In this document: positions 43,561 to 51,357 of the stretch, one piece after another
How positions within the stretch are numbered: the stretch's first letter is position 1
How the letters are laid out: the number at the start of each line of letters is the position of its first letter
Source of the DNA: Hallerella sp964397425
GTDB lineage: Bacteria > Fibrobacterota > Fibrobacteria > Fibrobacterales > Fibrobacteraceae
Direction of reading: 5' to 3'
NCBI GenBank assembly: GCA_964397425.1
Contig: CAYNID010000009.1
Location: 1-61,021, forward strand
DNA: 61,021 nt
Program-made: the position numbers and the translations under genes
The notes under the pieces: generated by a model
Seen by the model: the letters and a program-made list of their open reading frames with translations, nothing else
Told to the model about the DNA's origin: nothing
Database searches by the model: none

Positions 43561-43569
43561 ATTTGTGCC
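43558..43569 (+). promoter_or_regulatory. -10 box implying leaderless coaD mRNA
   Basis: TAAATT at 43558-43563 overlaps the rsmD stop codon and ends exactly 6 nt before the coaD ATG. The conserved N-terminus of CoaD fixes that start. No Shine-Dalgarno is present. Confidence 0.5.
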
Positions 43570-44067
43570 ATGGAACGCATTGCCGTCTTTACAGGCTCTT
43601 TTGACCCCTTTACCGTTGCCCATTTGGCGATTGCGCAGAAAGCGGCGGGAATCTTTGAACGGGTGATTATCGCGGTGGGAAAAAACGTTTCTAAGCGCCC
43701 CCTTTTGCCCGTTCATGTCCGGGTGCGTCTTGCTGCCAAAGCTGTCGAATTTTTGCCGAATGTCCAGGTGGATGCTTTTGACGGTCTTGCCGTGGAATAC
43801 ATGAAGGCTGTCGGAGCCAAATATTTTGTACGCGGCATCCATTCGGCGGCGGAATTTGACGTGGAGCGCGATTTGGCGTGGAACAACCAAAGGCTTTTCC
43901 CGGAGGCGGAAACCGTATTCTTTCCGCTGGAACCGGAATTTGCCGGAGTTTCCAGCTCGGCAGTCCGCGAAATATTGCATTTTGGCGGTTCTTGTCCGCA
44001 CCTGGTCCCCGCATCCATTTACGCAGACCTTTTACAAGAATTGGAGAATCTTTCATGTTCGGACTGA
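43570..44067 (+). CDS. coaD: Phosphopantetheine adenylyltransferase
   Basis: A 165-aa nucleotidyltransferase for the penultimate step of CoA synthesis. The N-terminal motif is TGSFDPFTVAHLAI; the usual TxGH is TVAH here, with the catalytic His kept. The C-terminal substrate motif is VSSSAVREI. The length is normal. It overlaps the rhomboid gene by 13 bp. Confidence 0.94.
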   Translation: MERIAVFTGSFDPFTVAHLAIAQKAAGIFERVIIAVGKNVSKRPLLPVHVRVRLAAKAVEFLPNVQVDAFDGLAVEYMKAVGAKYFVRGIHSAAEFDVERDLAWNNQRLFPEAETVFFPLEPEFAGVSSSAVREILHFGGSCPHLVPASIYADLLQELENLSCSD

Positions 44068-44867
44068 AGCCTTTTGGAATGCTTTCTAGCCCCATCCGGA
44101 TTTTGCTGATTGCAAACGTCGTCATTTTCGCCATCGGCAATTTGCTGCCTGTTTTGGGCAATTACCTGGTGGCTTACGGTGCGCTCCGCCCGGTCTTTTA
44201 TACGGACATTTGGCGCTATCTGACTTATGCGTTCTTGCACGGCGGCTTTTGGCATTTGGCGTTCAACATGCTTTCCCTTTGGATGTTCGGAGATGACGTG
44301 GCGACGGAAATCGGTTATCGCCGGTTTTGGATACTCTATCTGTTTTGCGCCGTTTTCGCGGGCGTTTTCAGCATCCCGTTTTATCTGATGGGTGTGATGT
44401 CTCCGTTTTCTTACATTGTCGGGGCTTCCGGCGCGCTGATGGGCGTTTTCGTGGCTTACGCGTGGCTTTTCCCGAACCGCGGCATTTTGATGTTCTTCGT
44501 CATTCCGATGCGGATCAAGTACGCCATCTGGTTTTTCATCGCCCTGGATGTTCTTTTGGCGCGTTCCAATGATTCCGTCGCCCATTTCACGCATTTGGGC
44601 GGCGTTCTTTCGGGATTCCTCTGCATGTATCTTTTCACGCACAACATTTGGGACAAATTGCGCGGAGAATTCCGGGAAAGTCGGCGGGATAAACCGCGGC
44701 GAACGCAAGATGAACCCCTCGAAGGGGAAGTCGCCTATTTGGACAAGAACCGTCAACTGGACATGATTTTGAAGAAAGTAAGCGAGAGCGGCGTGTCTTC
44801 GCTTTCGCCATCGGAAAAGGACTTTTTGCTCAAGGAGAGCGCGCGCCGCCGCGGTCGCCGTTTTTAG
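44055..44867 (+). CDS. Rhomboid-family intramembrane serine protease
   Basis: A 270-aa protein with six transmembrane helices. The catalytic serine is in GASGALMG and the histidine in THLGGVLSG. The HGGFWHLAFNM segment is typical of the family's second helix. After the membrane domain, an ~80-residue cytoplasmic tail ends with the SxxGxxSLSPSEKDFL module (DUF6576-like) seen in FCB-group rhomboids. The start ATG at 44055 lies inside the end of coaD. Confidence 0.9.
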   Translation: MFGLKPFGMLSSPIRILLIANVVIFAIGNLLPVLGNYLVAYGALRPVFYTDIWRYLTYAFLHGGFWHLAFNMLSLWMFGDDVATEIGYRRFWILYLFCAVFAGVFSIPFYLMGVMSPFSYIVGASGALMGVFVAYAWLFPNRGILMFFVIPMRIKYAIWFFIALDVLLARSNDSVAHFTHLGGVLSGFLCMYLFTHNIWDKLRGEFRESRRDKPRRTQDEPLEGEVAYLDKNRQLDMILKKVSESGVSSLSPSEKDFLLKESARRRGRRF

Positions 44868-44875
44868 GAGGTTTC

Positions 44876-45844
44876 ATGAAGAAGGTTTTAGGATTCGGGG
44901 CCGCCCTGGTCGATCTTTTGGTGAATGTCGATGACGCATGGCTGCAAAAATGGAAAGCGGCTAAAGGCGGTCAATGTTCCATCGCCTATCCGCAGATGCA
45001 AAAAGTTTTGGAAAGTGCGCCAAATCCCCAAGTGGTTCCCGGTGGCGCGGCGTGCAACACGATGGTTGGCGTCGCAAAATTGGGCGGGCGCGCCTCTTTC
45101 TTTTCAAAAATCGGGCGTGATGCGCTGGGGGAGACTTTCGCGAAGCATTTGGCGGAAAGCGATGTGGAAAACCGTTTGTTGACTTCTTCTACGGCGACGG
45201 GGACGGTTCTTTCGGCGGTGACTCCGGATGCGGAACGCACGATGTTCACCTTTTTGGGCGCTTCAAATGAAATTGTGGCGTCGGAGGTGACGACGGATCT
45301 TTTTGATCAGGTTGGCATTCTTTACCTGGAAGGTTACCGCGCTTATGGCGAAGCGTGTTTTTTGCGGATGGTTGAAGAGGCTCGCCGCCGCGGAGTCAGA
45401 ACCGCTCTGGATTTCGGGGCGTTTGGCGTGGTGAACGATTGCCGTGCGCTTTTCAATAAACTTTTCGCCGGTAAAGAAATTGACATTTTAATGGCGAACG
45501 AAGACGAGACGAAGGCTTACACCGGATTCTCGGACGAGACGGCCCTTGAAAAAATGGCGAAGCTTTGCCAAATCGCCGTGGTGAAACTAGGAAAGCGCGG
45601 CGCGCTGATTTCGGCGGAAGGAAAGGTGTTCCATGTCGAAGCGGGGAATGCGAAAGCGCTCGATACGACGGGTGCCGGTGACCTTTGGGCTTCGGGATTC
45701 CTTTACGGATTGCTCGCCGGATGGTCGCCGGAACGCGCTGGGAAATTGGGCAGCCTTGTTTCGAATGAAGTCGTGCAGGTTGTCGGTGCGAAAATTCCGG
45801 AAGCGGGCTGGGCTCGGATTCACGAGGGGATGAAAAATGTCTAG
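44876..45844 (+). CDS. PfkB-family sugar/nucleoside kinase
   Basis: A 322-aa kinase of the ribokinase family. PfkB signature 1 is at GGAACNTMVGVAKLGGRASF, and signature 2, with the catalytic Asp, is LDTTGAGDLWASGF. It resembles adenosine-kinase-like members, but substrate cannot be set from motifs. A strong AGGAGG precedes the ATG. The next gene overlaps by 8 bp. Confidence 0.9.
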   Translation: MKKVLGFGAALVDLLVNVDDAWLQKWKAAKGGQCSIAYPQMQKVLESAPNPQVVPGGAACNTMVGVAKLGGRASFFSKIGRDALGETFAKHLAESDVENRLLTSSTATGTVLSAVTPDAERTMFTFLGASNEIVASEVTTDLFDQVGILYLEGYRAYGEACFLRMVEEARRRGVRTALDFGAFGVVNDCRALFNKLFAGKEIDILMANEDETKAYTGFSDETALEKMAKLCQIAVVKLGKRGALISAEGKVFHVEAGNAKALDTTGAGDLWASGFLYGLLAGWSPERAGKLGSLVSNEVVQVVGAKIPEAGWARIHEGMKNV

Positions 45845-46604
45845 CGAAAACGAACAGCTGGAATGGATGCCGTTTGAAACGTTTTCTTCTGCAGAAGAAG
45901 CGGACGCGATGGTGGAACTTCTCAAGGAAAACGCCATCGAATCTTGTGTTGTGAACGATGCGAATTTAGGTGGAGATCCGCTTGGACTGGATTTTCAAAA
46001 CCGCGGAGCGGATTCTTGCATTGTCCGGGTCCGCGCAAAGGATATCGACATCGCCCGCCGCCTTCTGGAAGCTCAAGTTCAAGCGGCCTCTGCCGAAGCT
46101 GCCGACGAATTGAGCCTTGAAATGTTGAAGACGTTCAGCGACGAAGAACTTTTTGACATGCTGCGGAAACCCGATGAATGGAATCCGGAAAATGTGACTC
46201 TCGCCAGGAAAATTTTGGCGTTGCACGGGAGGGAAGTTTCGGATGCGGAAATGAAGCGCCTGTTCGATGAGCGCATCGAAAATTTGCGGAAGCCGGTTCC
46301 TGTCAACAAGGCGAGTGTTCTGCTCGCTTTTGCGGCTGGCGTCGCCGTCATCGCATTGGACGTGGTGAATTACTTTTACCTGAAATCTTCTGAATTTCTG
46401 TATTTGCTTGTTTTAGCGTTCATTGTGGCGTGTTTGGCTTTGATTGCCGGACTCAACTGGACTTATCGCAAGAAACGCTTGCCGGATGGAGAAAAGGTTT
46501 TCGTTTATTCGAAGCGGCTCCGCGCCGTTTCTTTTGTGGAAACGGTTTTGGCCGCCTTCGCTTTGGGCATGACCGTTTTGGATATCGCCGTCCGTACTGT
46601 TTAA
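45837..46604 (+). CDS. DUF2007-like membrane protein
   Basis: A 255-aa protein. Residues 8-80 resemble the DUF2007 domain of putative signal-transducing proteins (ETFSSAEEADAMVELLKENAIESCVVND ... VRVRAKDIDIARRLL). The middle is acidic, and the C-terminal third has three hydrophobic helices (about 157-178, 184-203, 224-246). Coupled to the PfkB gene. Function unknown. Confidence 0.7.
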   Translation: MSSENEQLEWMPFETFSSAEEADAMVELLKENAIESCVVNDANLGGDPLGLDFQNRGADSCIVRVRAKDIDIARRLLEAQVQAASAEAADELSLEMLKTFSDEELFDMLRKPDEWNPENVTLARKILALHGREVSDAEMKRLFDERIENLRKPVPVNKASVLLAFAAGVAVIALDVVNYFYLKSSEFLYLLVLAFIVACLALIAGLNWTYRKKRLPDGEKVFVYSKRLRAVSFVETVLAAFALGMTVLDIAVRTV

Positions 46605-46620
46605 CATTGAATGTTGTCTG

Positions 46621-46676
46621 CGGATTTCGCCGAAATCCGGATGTGGCAAGAAAAGTCCCTGGTGACGACTTTTCTT
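46621..46676 (+). terminator. Double hairpin after the 45.8-kb gene
   Basis: Two inverted repeats follow the stop codon: 46621-46629 with 46631-46639 (9 bp, nearly touching), and 46648-46657 with 46667-46676 (10 bp perfect, 9-nt loop), then GAAATTCTTTTT. The second is a plausible terminator for the long upstream run, although the T run is not immediate. Confidence 0.55.
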
Positions 46677-46696
46677 GAAATTCTTTTTCGAAAAAC

Positions 46697-46725
46697 TTGA
46701 CAAGCTTTTTTGTTGCATTTAAAAG
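46697..46725 (+). promoter_or_regulatory. Possible promoter for the 33-aa gene
   Basis: A perfect TTGACA (46697-46702) is followed after 17 bp by TAAAAG (46720-46725), a weak -10. If used, the 26-bp repeat at 46749 would be in the 5' leader of the small-gene mRNA. Confidence 0.45.
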
Positions 46726-46748
46726 TGGCGAAGCATTCTTCAAATTGA

Positions 46749-46774
46749 GGGAGCGTTTTGTCCCCGAATGTCCC
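46749..46774 (+). repeat. 26-bp direct repeat, copy 1
   Basis: Matches 54630-54655 at 25 of 26 positions (core GGGAGCGTTTTGTCCCC). Within it GGGA and TCCC could pair. It lies 63 bp upstream of the 33-aa gene start; copy 2 lies about 108 bp upstream of the 63-aa gene. Confidence 0.8.
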
Positions 46775-46837
46775 TTTTCGATTTTTTATGTTAAAGGTGT
46801 CATTGGAAATGAATCTAATGATAAACAAGGAGACTTT

Positions 46838-46939
46838 ATGTCACAATCAACAAATGATCCGCATGGTGCTGGATTCCCTTCTAAGACCGGAATGCCGTCC
46901 GGTCCTGGGCGCGGCAATAATCAACCTAGGAGAAAATAG
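46838..46939 (+). CDS. 33-aa protein, unknown
   Basis: An ATG with AAGGAG 6-7 nt upstream opens a 33-codon frame rich in Gly, Pro, Ser and Asn with a basic end (starts MSQSTNDPHGAGFPSKTG). There is no hydrophobic segment, so it is probably cytosolic and unstructured. Strong ribosome site, own promoter-like sequence and following dyad argue that it is real. Upstream leader contains the 26-bp repeat. No function is suggested. Confidence 0.6.
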   Translation: MSQSTNDPHGAGFPSKTGMPSGPGRGNNQPRRK

Positions 46940-46957
46940 GCGGCGTCATGAATGTGT

Positions 46958-47005
46958 CCGGAAGCCCAGTCTGAAAATCGGCTAATTTTTTGCGTGGGCT
47001 TCCGG
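46958..47005. repeat. 11-bp perfect inverted repeat after the 33-aa gene
   Basis: CCGGAAGCCCA (46958-46968) and TGGGCTTCCGG (46995-47005) are exact complements with a 26-bp loop. No T run follows. It may be a transcript-stabilising hairpin, a poor terminator or a site for a protein. Confidence 0.7.
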
Positions 47006-47034
47006 ATTTCATGTGAGATTTTTCACGCATGGGA

Positions 47035-47063
47035 TTGACAGAGTGTAAATTTTCAGTTAGTTT
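47035..47063 (+). promoter_or_regulatory. Candidate promoter of the structured RNA
   Basis: TTGACA (47035-47040), a 17-bp spacer and TAGTTT (47058-47063). Start predicted near 47070. A short GCGGA/TCCGC hairpin with seven T (47076-47097) follows, which could instead end the upstream transcript. Confidence 0.45.
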
Positions 47064-47069
47064 TGTTTG

Positions 47070-47276
47070 TATATAGCGGAAATCCGCAAATTTTTTTGAG
47101 CATTTGCTGCTTATTCTCGAGTCTGTAAATCGGCAAAATTTTCAAACGCAGAGAATAGAGATGGCAAACGCTCACGTCCCATTCGGGGCGTGGGTCGTTG
47201 TCGTTTGTTTGTGCGTAATGGTTTTGCCGAACCTCAGACTGCAAGCAAGCGGGAATTGAATCCCACGCCTTTTTTA
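47070..47276 (+). ncRNA. Candidate rod-shaped structured RNA, 6S-like layout
   Basis: Five nested stems can be read directly: AGTCTG 47120-47125 with 47235-47240; TCGGCAAAA 47130-47138 with 47222-47230; ACGCA 47146-47150 with 47212-47216; CAAACG 47165-47170 with 47202-47207; CTCACGTCCC 47171-47180 with 47185-47194 around ATTC. A terminator follows at 47249-47275. Perfect nesting over 120 nt, a promoter-like sequence and no open frame argue for a stable RNA of about 160-205 nt. The long rod with a wide asymmetric internal loop (14 nt against 4) recalls 6S RNA. The sequence alone does not prove that identity, and it could be a leader of the next gene. Confidence 0.55.
47249..47275 (+). terminator. 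Terminator of the candidate RNA
   Basis: GCGGGA (47249-47254) pairs with TCCCACGC (47261-47268, one bulged A) around a 6-nt loop, followed by C and six T. Confidence 0.65.
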
Positions 47277-47327
47277 TTGGCGTATTCAAATGCTCCTGGA
47301 ATTTTGCCCTTCCGCAAAGGAGTTTTG

Positions 47328-48608
47328 ATGAAAAAGTTTGCTCTCGAGGTGATTTTGGGAATCTGCCTGCTTGCCTGTTCGGGCGAAAACGGCGTCGATG
47401 GCTTGGATGGACAGGACGGGGCGACTGTTAACGCGGATTCCCTTTCGGAAATTCTCCGCGATGAAATGTGGGACTCTTGGGACTCCTTAAAACAGGAAAC
47501 TTACGATTCGCTTTACGGGAGCATTTTCGACAGCGTTTATACGGACATTTATACGAAAAACGCCATCAAGAATCTGAGCGCATCCCTTTACTCGCACAAA
47601 GAAACCATCAATTTGGCTTTTGCGAATCAGTATGATTTGATGTACAGGAACTATACCTCTCCGCTGCCGATTTCGGTAACCGTGCAGAATAAATGCCCAA
47701 ATTTGTTTTCCATTTCCGGAGATATTTTTGTTTCGACTGCGGACGAAAGCTGCTCTGAAAGAAAAGTTTTGGTCAAGGTTTGGGTGGATGGCCTGAGCGA
47801 TACGGGGAGCGTGACCCGCACCGTGTCTTCTGGAGGATCGGAGACTTTTGCGCCAAAGCTCCTTTTCAATGCGGAATCGTTTTTGCTTTCTTCGCCGGAA
47901 CAGGCTCAATACCAGATCCGCGCTTATGCGCTAGAAAATGAACGGGAAATCCTCTTTTATTCGGCATCGGAACCGGTGACTGTAAATCCGGTACAAGTGA
48001 ACGGCGTTGAATATGTCGGCGCAGAAAACTGGTCTTGGTGGAAGGGCGTCTGGGTGACTCCCGGCATGGATTCCATCCAGAATATTTTGGACGATGTCGC
48101 TTTGAAATTGCCGGGTGGAACGCTCAAGGTTTATCAGCTGTATTCCGAAGACAAAATGATTTCTGCCAGTTCAAAACGGGTTGTGGCGGCTATTTTCGAA
48201 GTCTTGCGCGACAGGGGAATTCATTACATTCAGAACGAAAGCGCCGGAAATTTAGGGCAGAAAATCAAGTATCCGATAGAAGTTTTGCGGAGTCGCAGTG
48301 GAATTTGTATCGAAACGACAGCCCTTTTCGCGTCGGTCTTGGAAGCGATTGGAATGCAGGCGTTTATTGTATCTGTTCCCGGTCACGCCTTTGTCGGCTG
48401 GCGGGTGGATGAAGATTCCAATACGGTTGACTTTGTGGAAACGACTTTAATCGGACATGCCAATTCCACATTCGACTATGCGAACGAATCGGCCCTGGAG
48501 AGGTATAACGAAGAAGTTTCTGCGGGAACTTTTGAATCGGGGGAATCGGAATTGATTGATTTGGAAAAAGTCCGCGAATTCGGCATTTTGCCGAATAATA
48601 TCCATTAA
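47328..48608 (+). CDS. Lipoprotein with transglutaminase-like domain
   Basis: A 426-aa lipoprotein: signal peptide and lipobox LLAC (Cys at about 18), then a short collagen-like stretch (GENGVDGLDGQDG). The C-terminal region (about 290-400) has the Cys-His-Asp layout of transglutaminase-like domains: RSGICIETTALFASVL, VPGHAFVGW and VDFVETT. The family acts as cysteine peptidases or in crosslinking. AAAGGAG precedes the ATG. The earlier in-frame codons belong to the RNA region. First of a run of exported proteins. Confidence 0.8.
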   Translation: MKKFALEVILGICLLACSGENGVDGLDGQDGATVNADSLSEILRDEMWDSWDSLKQETYDSLYGSIFDSVYTDIYTKNAIKNLSASLYSHKETINLAFANQYDLMYRNYTSPLPISVTVQNKCPNLFSISGDIFVSTADESCSERKVLVKVWVDGLSDTGSVTRTVSSGGSETFAPKLLFNAESFLLSSPEQAQYQIRAYALENEREILFYSASEPVTVNPVQVNGVEYVGAENWSWWKGVWVTPGMDSIQNILDDVALKLPGGTLKVYQLYSEDKMISASSKRVVAAIFEVLRDRGIHYIQNESAGNLGQKIKYPIEVLRSRSGICIETTALFASVLEAIGMQAFIVSVPGHAFVGWRVDEDSNTVDFVETTLIGHANSTFDYANESALERYNEEVSAGTFESGESELIDLEKVREFGILPNNIH

Positions 48609-48619
48609 GGAGGTGTTTT

Positions 48620-49087
48620 ATGAAAAAATGGATTCTGCTTTTTTTGTCCGCAATTTTCTTTGTTGGCTGCGCCACGTCGAAATTCCAGCTCAAGGAAAAC
48701 TGGATTGACGACAGCGATTTGCAATTCGCGCTTGCGCATCCGGCTTTGAACGAATGGTATCCGCGGATGGGTGATCCGGTCATTATCGAATACCACGGGG
48801 ATTCTGTTTACTTTGTATACAATTACAGACCGCCCCTTTTTGCGACGGTCAAGAATGGTGTGGAATACAAACCCACGAACAACGATAAAGTGAACAACGT
48901 CTGGGGAAGCCGGAATGAAATTTTGGCGATGGTCATCGTGGACAACAAATTGGTTGGAATCGTCAACAAGCCGGAATACAAGACCGTTTTGGACTCCCGC
49001 GTCGCAGAACAGAAACATTCGGTTCCGGTGTGGGCGTGGATTCTTGGCGGCATAACAGCCACTCTTGTTTTGATGATGATAATCTGA
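48620..49087 (+). CDS. Lipoprotein with C-terminal membrane helix
   Basis: A 155-aa protein with lipobox FVGC (mature Cys about residue 17), a soluble region of about 110 residues and a terminal hydrophobic helix (about 134-154). AGGAGG precedes the ATG. The 52.6-kb gene has the same plan (lipobox and C-terminal helix) without obvious sequence similarity. Unknown function. Confidence 0.75.
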   Translation: MKKWILLFLSAIFFVGCATSKFQLKENWIDDSDLQFALAHPALNEWYPRMGDPVIIEYHGDSVYFVYNYRPPLFATVKNGVEYKPTNNDKVNNVWGSRNEILAMVIVDNKLVGIVNKPEYKTVLDSRVAEQKHSVPVWAWILGGITATLVLMMII

Positions 49088-49109
49088 AGAATAATCAATA
49101 GAGGATTTT

Positions 49110-50549
49110 ATGAAAACGTTTTGGGCCTTTATCCTGTTTTCGTCGTCATTCGTTTTGGCTAACGAAATTTGTGCGAGCCTTTGTGGACCTTGCGCTTTGG
49201 GAAATAACGATTCGACGTGCGTGAAAGTGGATTCGCTTTGTCATTGCGGCGCCGTTTTGGACAGCATTTCTGCGGTGAAGCCGGATAGTCAGAATGCATG
49301 GGTTGCTGCGGCGGAATCGAGCCTCATTGCCGCTTTTGAACGCGGTTGCGAAGAAAAATTCTGCGGATTCCGCGTAAAATTCGAAAAGGACTCGGTGCGG
49401 ATTGAAAATATTCCGGTACGACTTTCCAAAGAAAAAGCGAAGCTTTACAAAGATTCTGTGGAAACGCCGAATGCGGTGGTGGAAGAGCCTCTGCTTTCGC
49501 TGAGTGGAGAATGTCAGCGTTTTTGCGCCTTTTGCCCGGAAGAAAAATCCGCAGATTCAAATTGCATTCGCATCGAAGAAATTTGTGGTTGCAAGGCGTT
49601 TTTTGAACAGCAAAAACGCCTGCAGGAAGCGGCTTCCCGGGACAGCATCGCTCAAATCGAAGCCTTCTTGAAACGGAAAGAAAACGCGCAAATGGCCGCG
49701 GATTCCGTTTTGAATCGGCTGCGTTCCTCGGACGGTGAAGAACTCTTTTTGACACTTTTCAATCGGGACCTTTCGCTTGTCGATATGCGAAATTCGCCAA
49801 CGGAAAAGAAACCCGATACGGATACCGCGACATCCGCCATCATTTTGCTTTCGAAAGAAACGGGCCCCCGCCGCGGAGATTCTTTGAAAGTGATTATTCC
49901 AGAAGAAAAAAAGGAACCTGCTGGGGAGCATGTGGAACTTCAAAAAACTTCGCAAAAACTGGACCGTACATTGTATCCGGGGCTCATGTTTTATGCGGGA
50001 AGCTTTGAAGAGTCCAGTTTGATGGGATTGGATTTAATTAAAGAAGCGACGTTCACGGCGGGACTGGGATTCTTTTTGCGGAGTTATTTCTACAAATACG
50101 GTTCGTTCCAGTTCGGGTTGAATGCGGTTTACAACTACGCGGAGTATGATGCCGATGACTTCGACGCGGGAATCGTGTATCACAATGTCGGAGCGGAAAT
50201 GCCTTTGCAATTCCGGTTCGGGTTTCCGACAGGAAAATACATTGCGCCTTATCTGAGTTATGCGTTTGTCTTGCGCAAACCGATTTACGTTTGGACGGAA
50301 TGGTACTTGGAAAATGAGCGTTACAGTCATTCGTACGGCTATTACAGCGACGAGGAATCGGGTTCTCCCGGAGATGCTTACAAATTGGAAGATTGGGAAT
50401 TTTTTGGATTTTTTGGAATAGGTTTGGAAGTGGTTCGGCATTTTTCGCTTGAATGGCAAATGGTGATTCATTCCACGCGTACTTACGAAGATGAACCCCT
50501 CCATCCTTACGATGAATCTTGGCGTTTGAAATTGGAAATCGCCTTTTAG
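49110..50549 (+). CDS. Exported Cys-rich protein with outer-membrane barrel end
   Basis: A 479-aa protein with a signal peptide ending in VLA. The first ~170 residues contain two similar cysteine clusters (CASLCGPCALGNNDSTCVK and CQRFCAFCPEEKSADSNC), likely duplicated disulfide modules. A coiled charged middle follows, then a C-terminal portion from about residue 290 that alternates like a beta-barrel and ends in LEIAF with terminal Phe. The ATG has only a weak AGAGG site. Function unknown; outer-membrane placement is inferred. Confidence 0.72.
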   Translation: MKTFWAFILFSSSFVLANEICASLCGPCALGNNDSTCVKVDSLCHCGAVLDSISAVKPDSQNAWVAAAESSLIAAFERGCEEKFCGFRVKFEKDSVRIENIPVRLSKEKAKLYKDSVETPNAVVEEPLLSLSGECQRFCAFCPEEKSADSNCIRIEEICGCKAFFEQQKRLQEAASRDSIAQIEAFLKRKENAQMAADSVLNRLRSSDGEELFLTLFNRDLSLVDMRNSPTEKKPDTDTATSAIILLSKETGPRRGDSLKVIIPEEKKEPAGEHVELQKTSQKLDRTLYPGLMFYAGSFEESSLMGLDLIKEATFTAGLGFFLRSYFYKYGSFQFGLNAVYNYAEYDADDFDAGIVYHNVGAEMPLQFRFGFPTGKYIAPYLSYAFVLRKPIYVWTEWYLENERYSHSYGYYSDEESGSPGDAYKLEDWEFFGFFGIGLEVVRHFSLEWQMVIHSTRTYEDEPLHPYDESWRLKLEIAF

Positions 50550-50557
50550 GAGGTCAA

Positions 50558-51349
50558 ATGCATCGCGAACAAAATAAGCGCGCCTGGTTGATGTGCGGAA
50601 TTTTCGTACTGCTCTTTTTCTGCTTGTCTGCCTGTAGCGACGAGAACGCCTTTTCTGCCGGAAAAGAAGATGTGGAAGAAGCGAAAGAGTATTTGTTTTC
50701 GTCATCCAGTTACGAAGATGAAGAATACGCTTGCTGGGCTGGGACATCTACCCATACGGATTCCTGGTGCTGTTCCTATTACGGTTATCGTTGCTATTCA
50801 TCGAGTAGCCGCTACACCTATTCGTCGAGCAGTGCCTGCAATTCATGGTATGGATGTTCTTCGAGCAGTAGTTACACGTGGAGTTATTCCAGTTCGAGTG
50901 CGGCGAAGTATTACCTGGAAACTTCAAAAACGCTTTACTTTACGCTGACTTATTATAAACAACTTCTCACAATGGATGAAAATTATATTGGAGACGGAGA
51001 TCCTGAAATTTCCTTTAAATTGAAGTTTGAAAAAACATCGGGGGATACTACGATTAAAGATTCCGGGGTGCTGTTGAAATTGTCCGATCAGGGTTCTTGG
51101 TCGGGGAGTAAAACGGTGACATTTACGGTTCCCGCGTACACGGAGAAGATTTTCGTCTGTCCGATTTTTGTGGAAAAGGATGTCTTGTTTGATGACACGT
51201 TTGATGACACGTTTGATGACACGGAATACGGTTCCGGCTCTTGTTATGGCATCAAGAATGTCGGTTACTTGGATGATTTCGAAAGAAAATATCAAGAAGA
51301 TAAAAATACCAACTACTATGATTTGGAATGGAACTGGTATCTGTATTGA
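50558..51349 (+). CDS. Ser/Tyr-rich lipoprotein
   Basis: A 263-aa lipoprotein. Lipobox LSAC follows a hydrophobic stretch, then a Ser/Tyr/Cys-rich region of about 80 residues (SSSSY-type runs) and a predicted beta-rich domain. TAGGAGG precedes the ATG at 50558, which lies 8 bp beyond the upstream stop; the longer frame upstream overlaps that gene. A 12-bp tandem triplet (FDDT three times) lies at residues 211-222. Unknown function. Confidence 0.75.
   Translation: MHREQNKRAWLMCGIFVLLFFCLSACSDENAFSAGKEDVEEAKEYLFSSSSYEDEEYACWAGTSTHTDSWCCSYYGYRCYSSSSRYTYSSSSACNSWYGCSSSSSYTWSYSSSSAAKYYLETSKTLYFTLTYYKQLLTMDENYIGDGDPEISFKLKFEKTSGDTTIKDSGVLLKLSDQGSWSGSKTVTFTVPAYTEKIFVCPIFVEKDVLFDDTFDDTFDDTEYGSGSCYGIKNVGYLDDFERKYQEDKNTNYYDLEWNWYLY
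51188..51223 (+). repeat. 12-bp tandem repeat, three perfect copies
   Basis: TTTGATGACACG is repeated at 51188, 51200 and 51212, coding FDDT three times in the lipoprotein. Copy number may vary by slippage without shifting the frame. Confidence 0.85.
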
Positions 51350-51357
51350 GGGAGAAT

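Noticed and set aside
47235..47276. tRNA or tmRNA 3' end suggested by a T-arm-like GGGAATTGAATCCC
   Set aside because: The loop lacks the TTCRA consensus, there is no matching acceptor arm and no tag frame; it fits an intrinsic terminator better.
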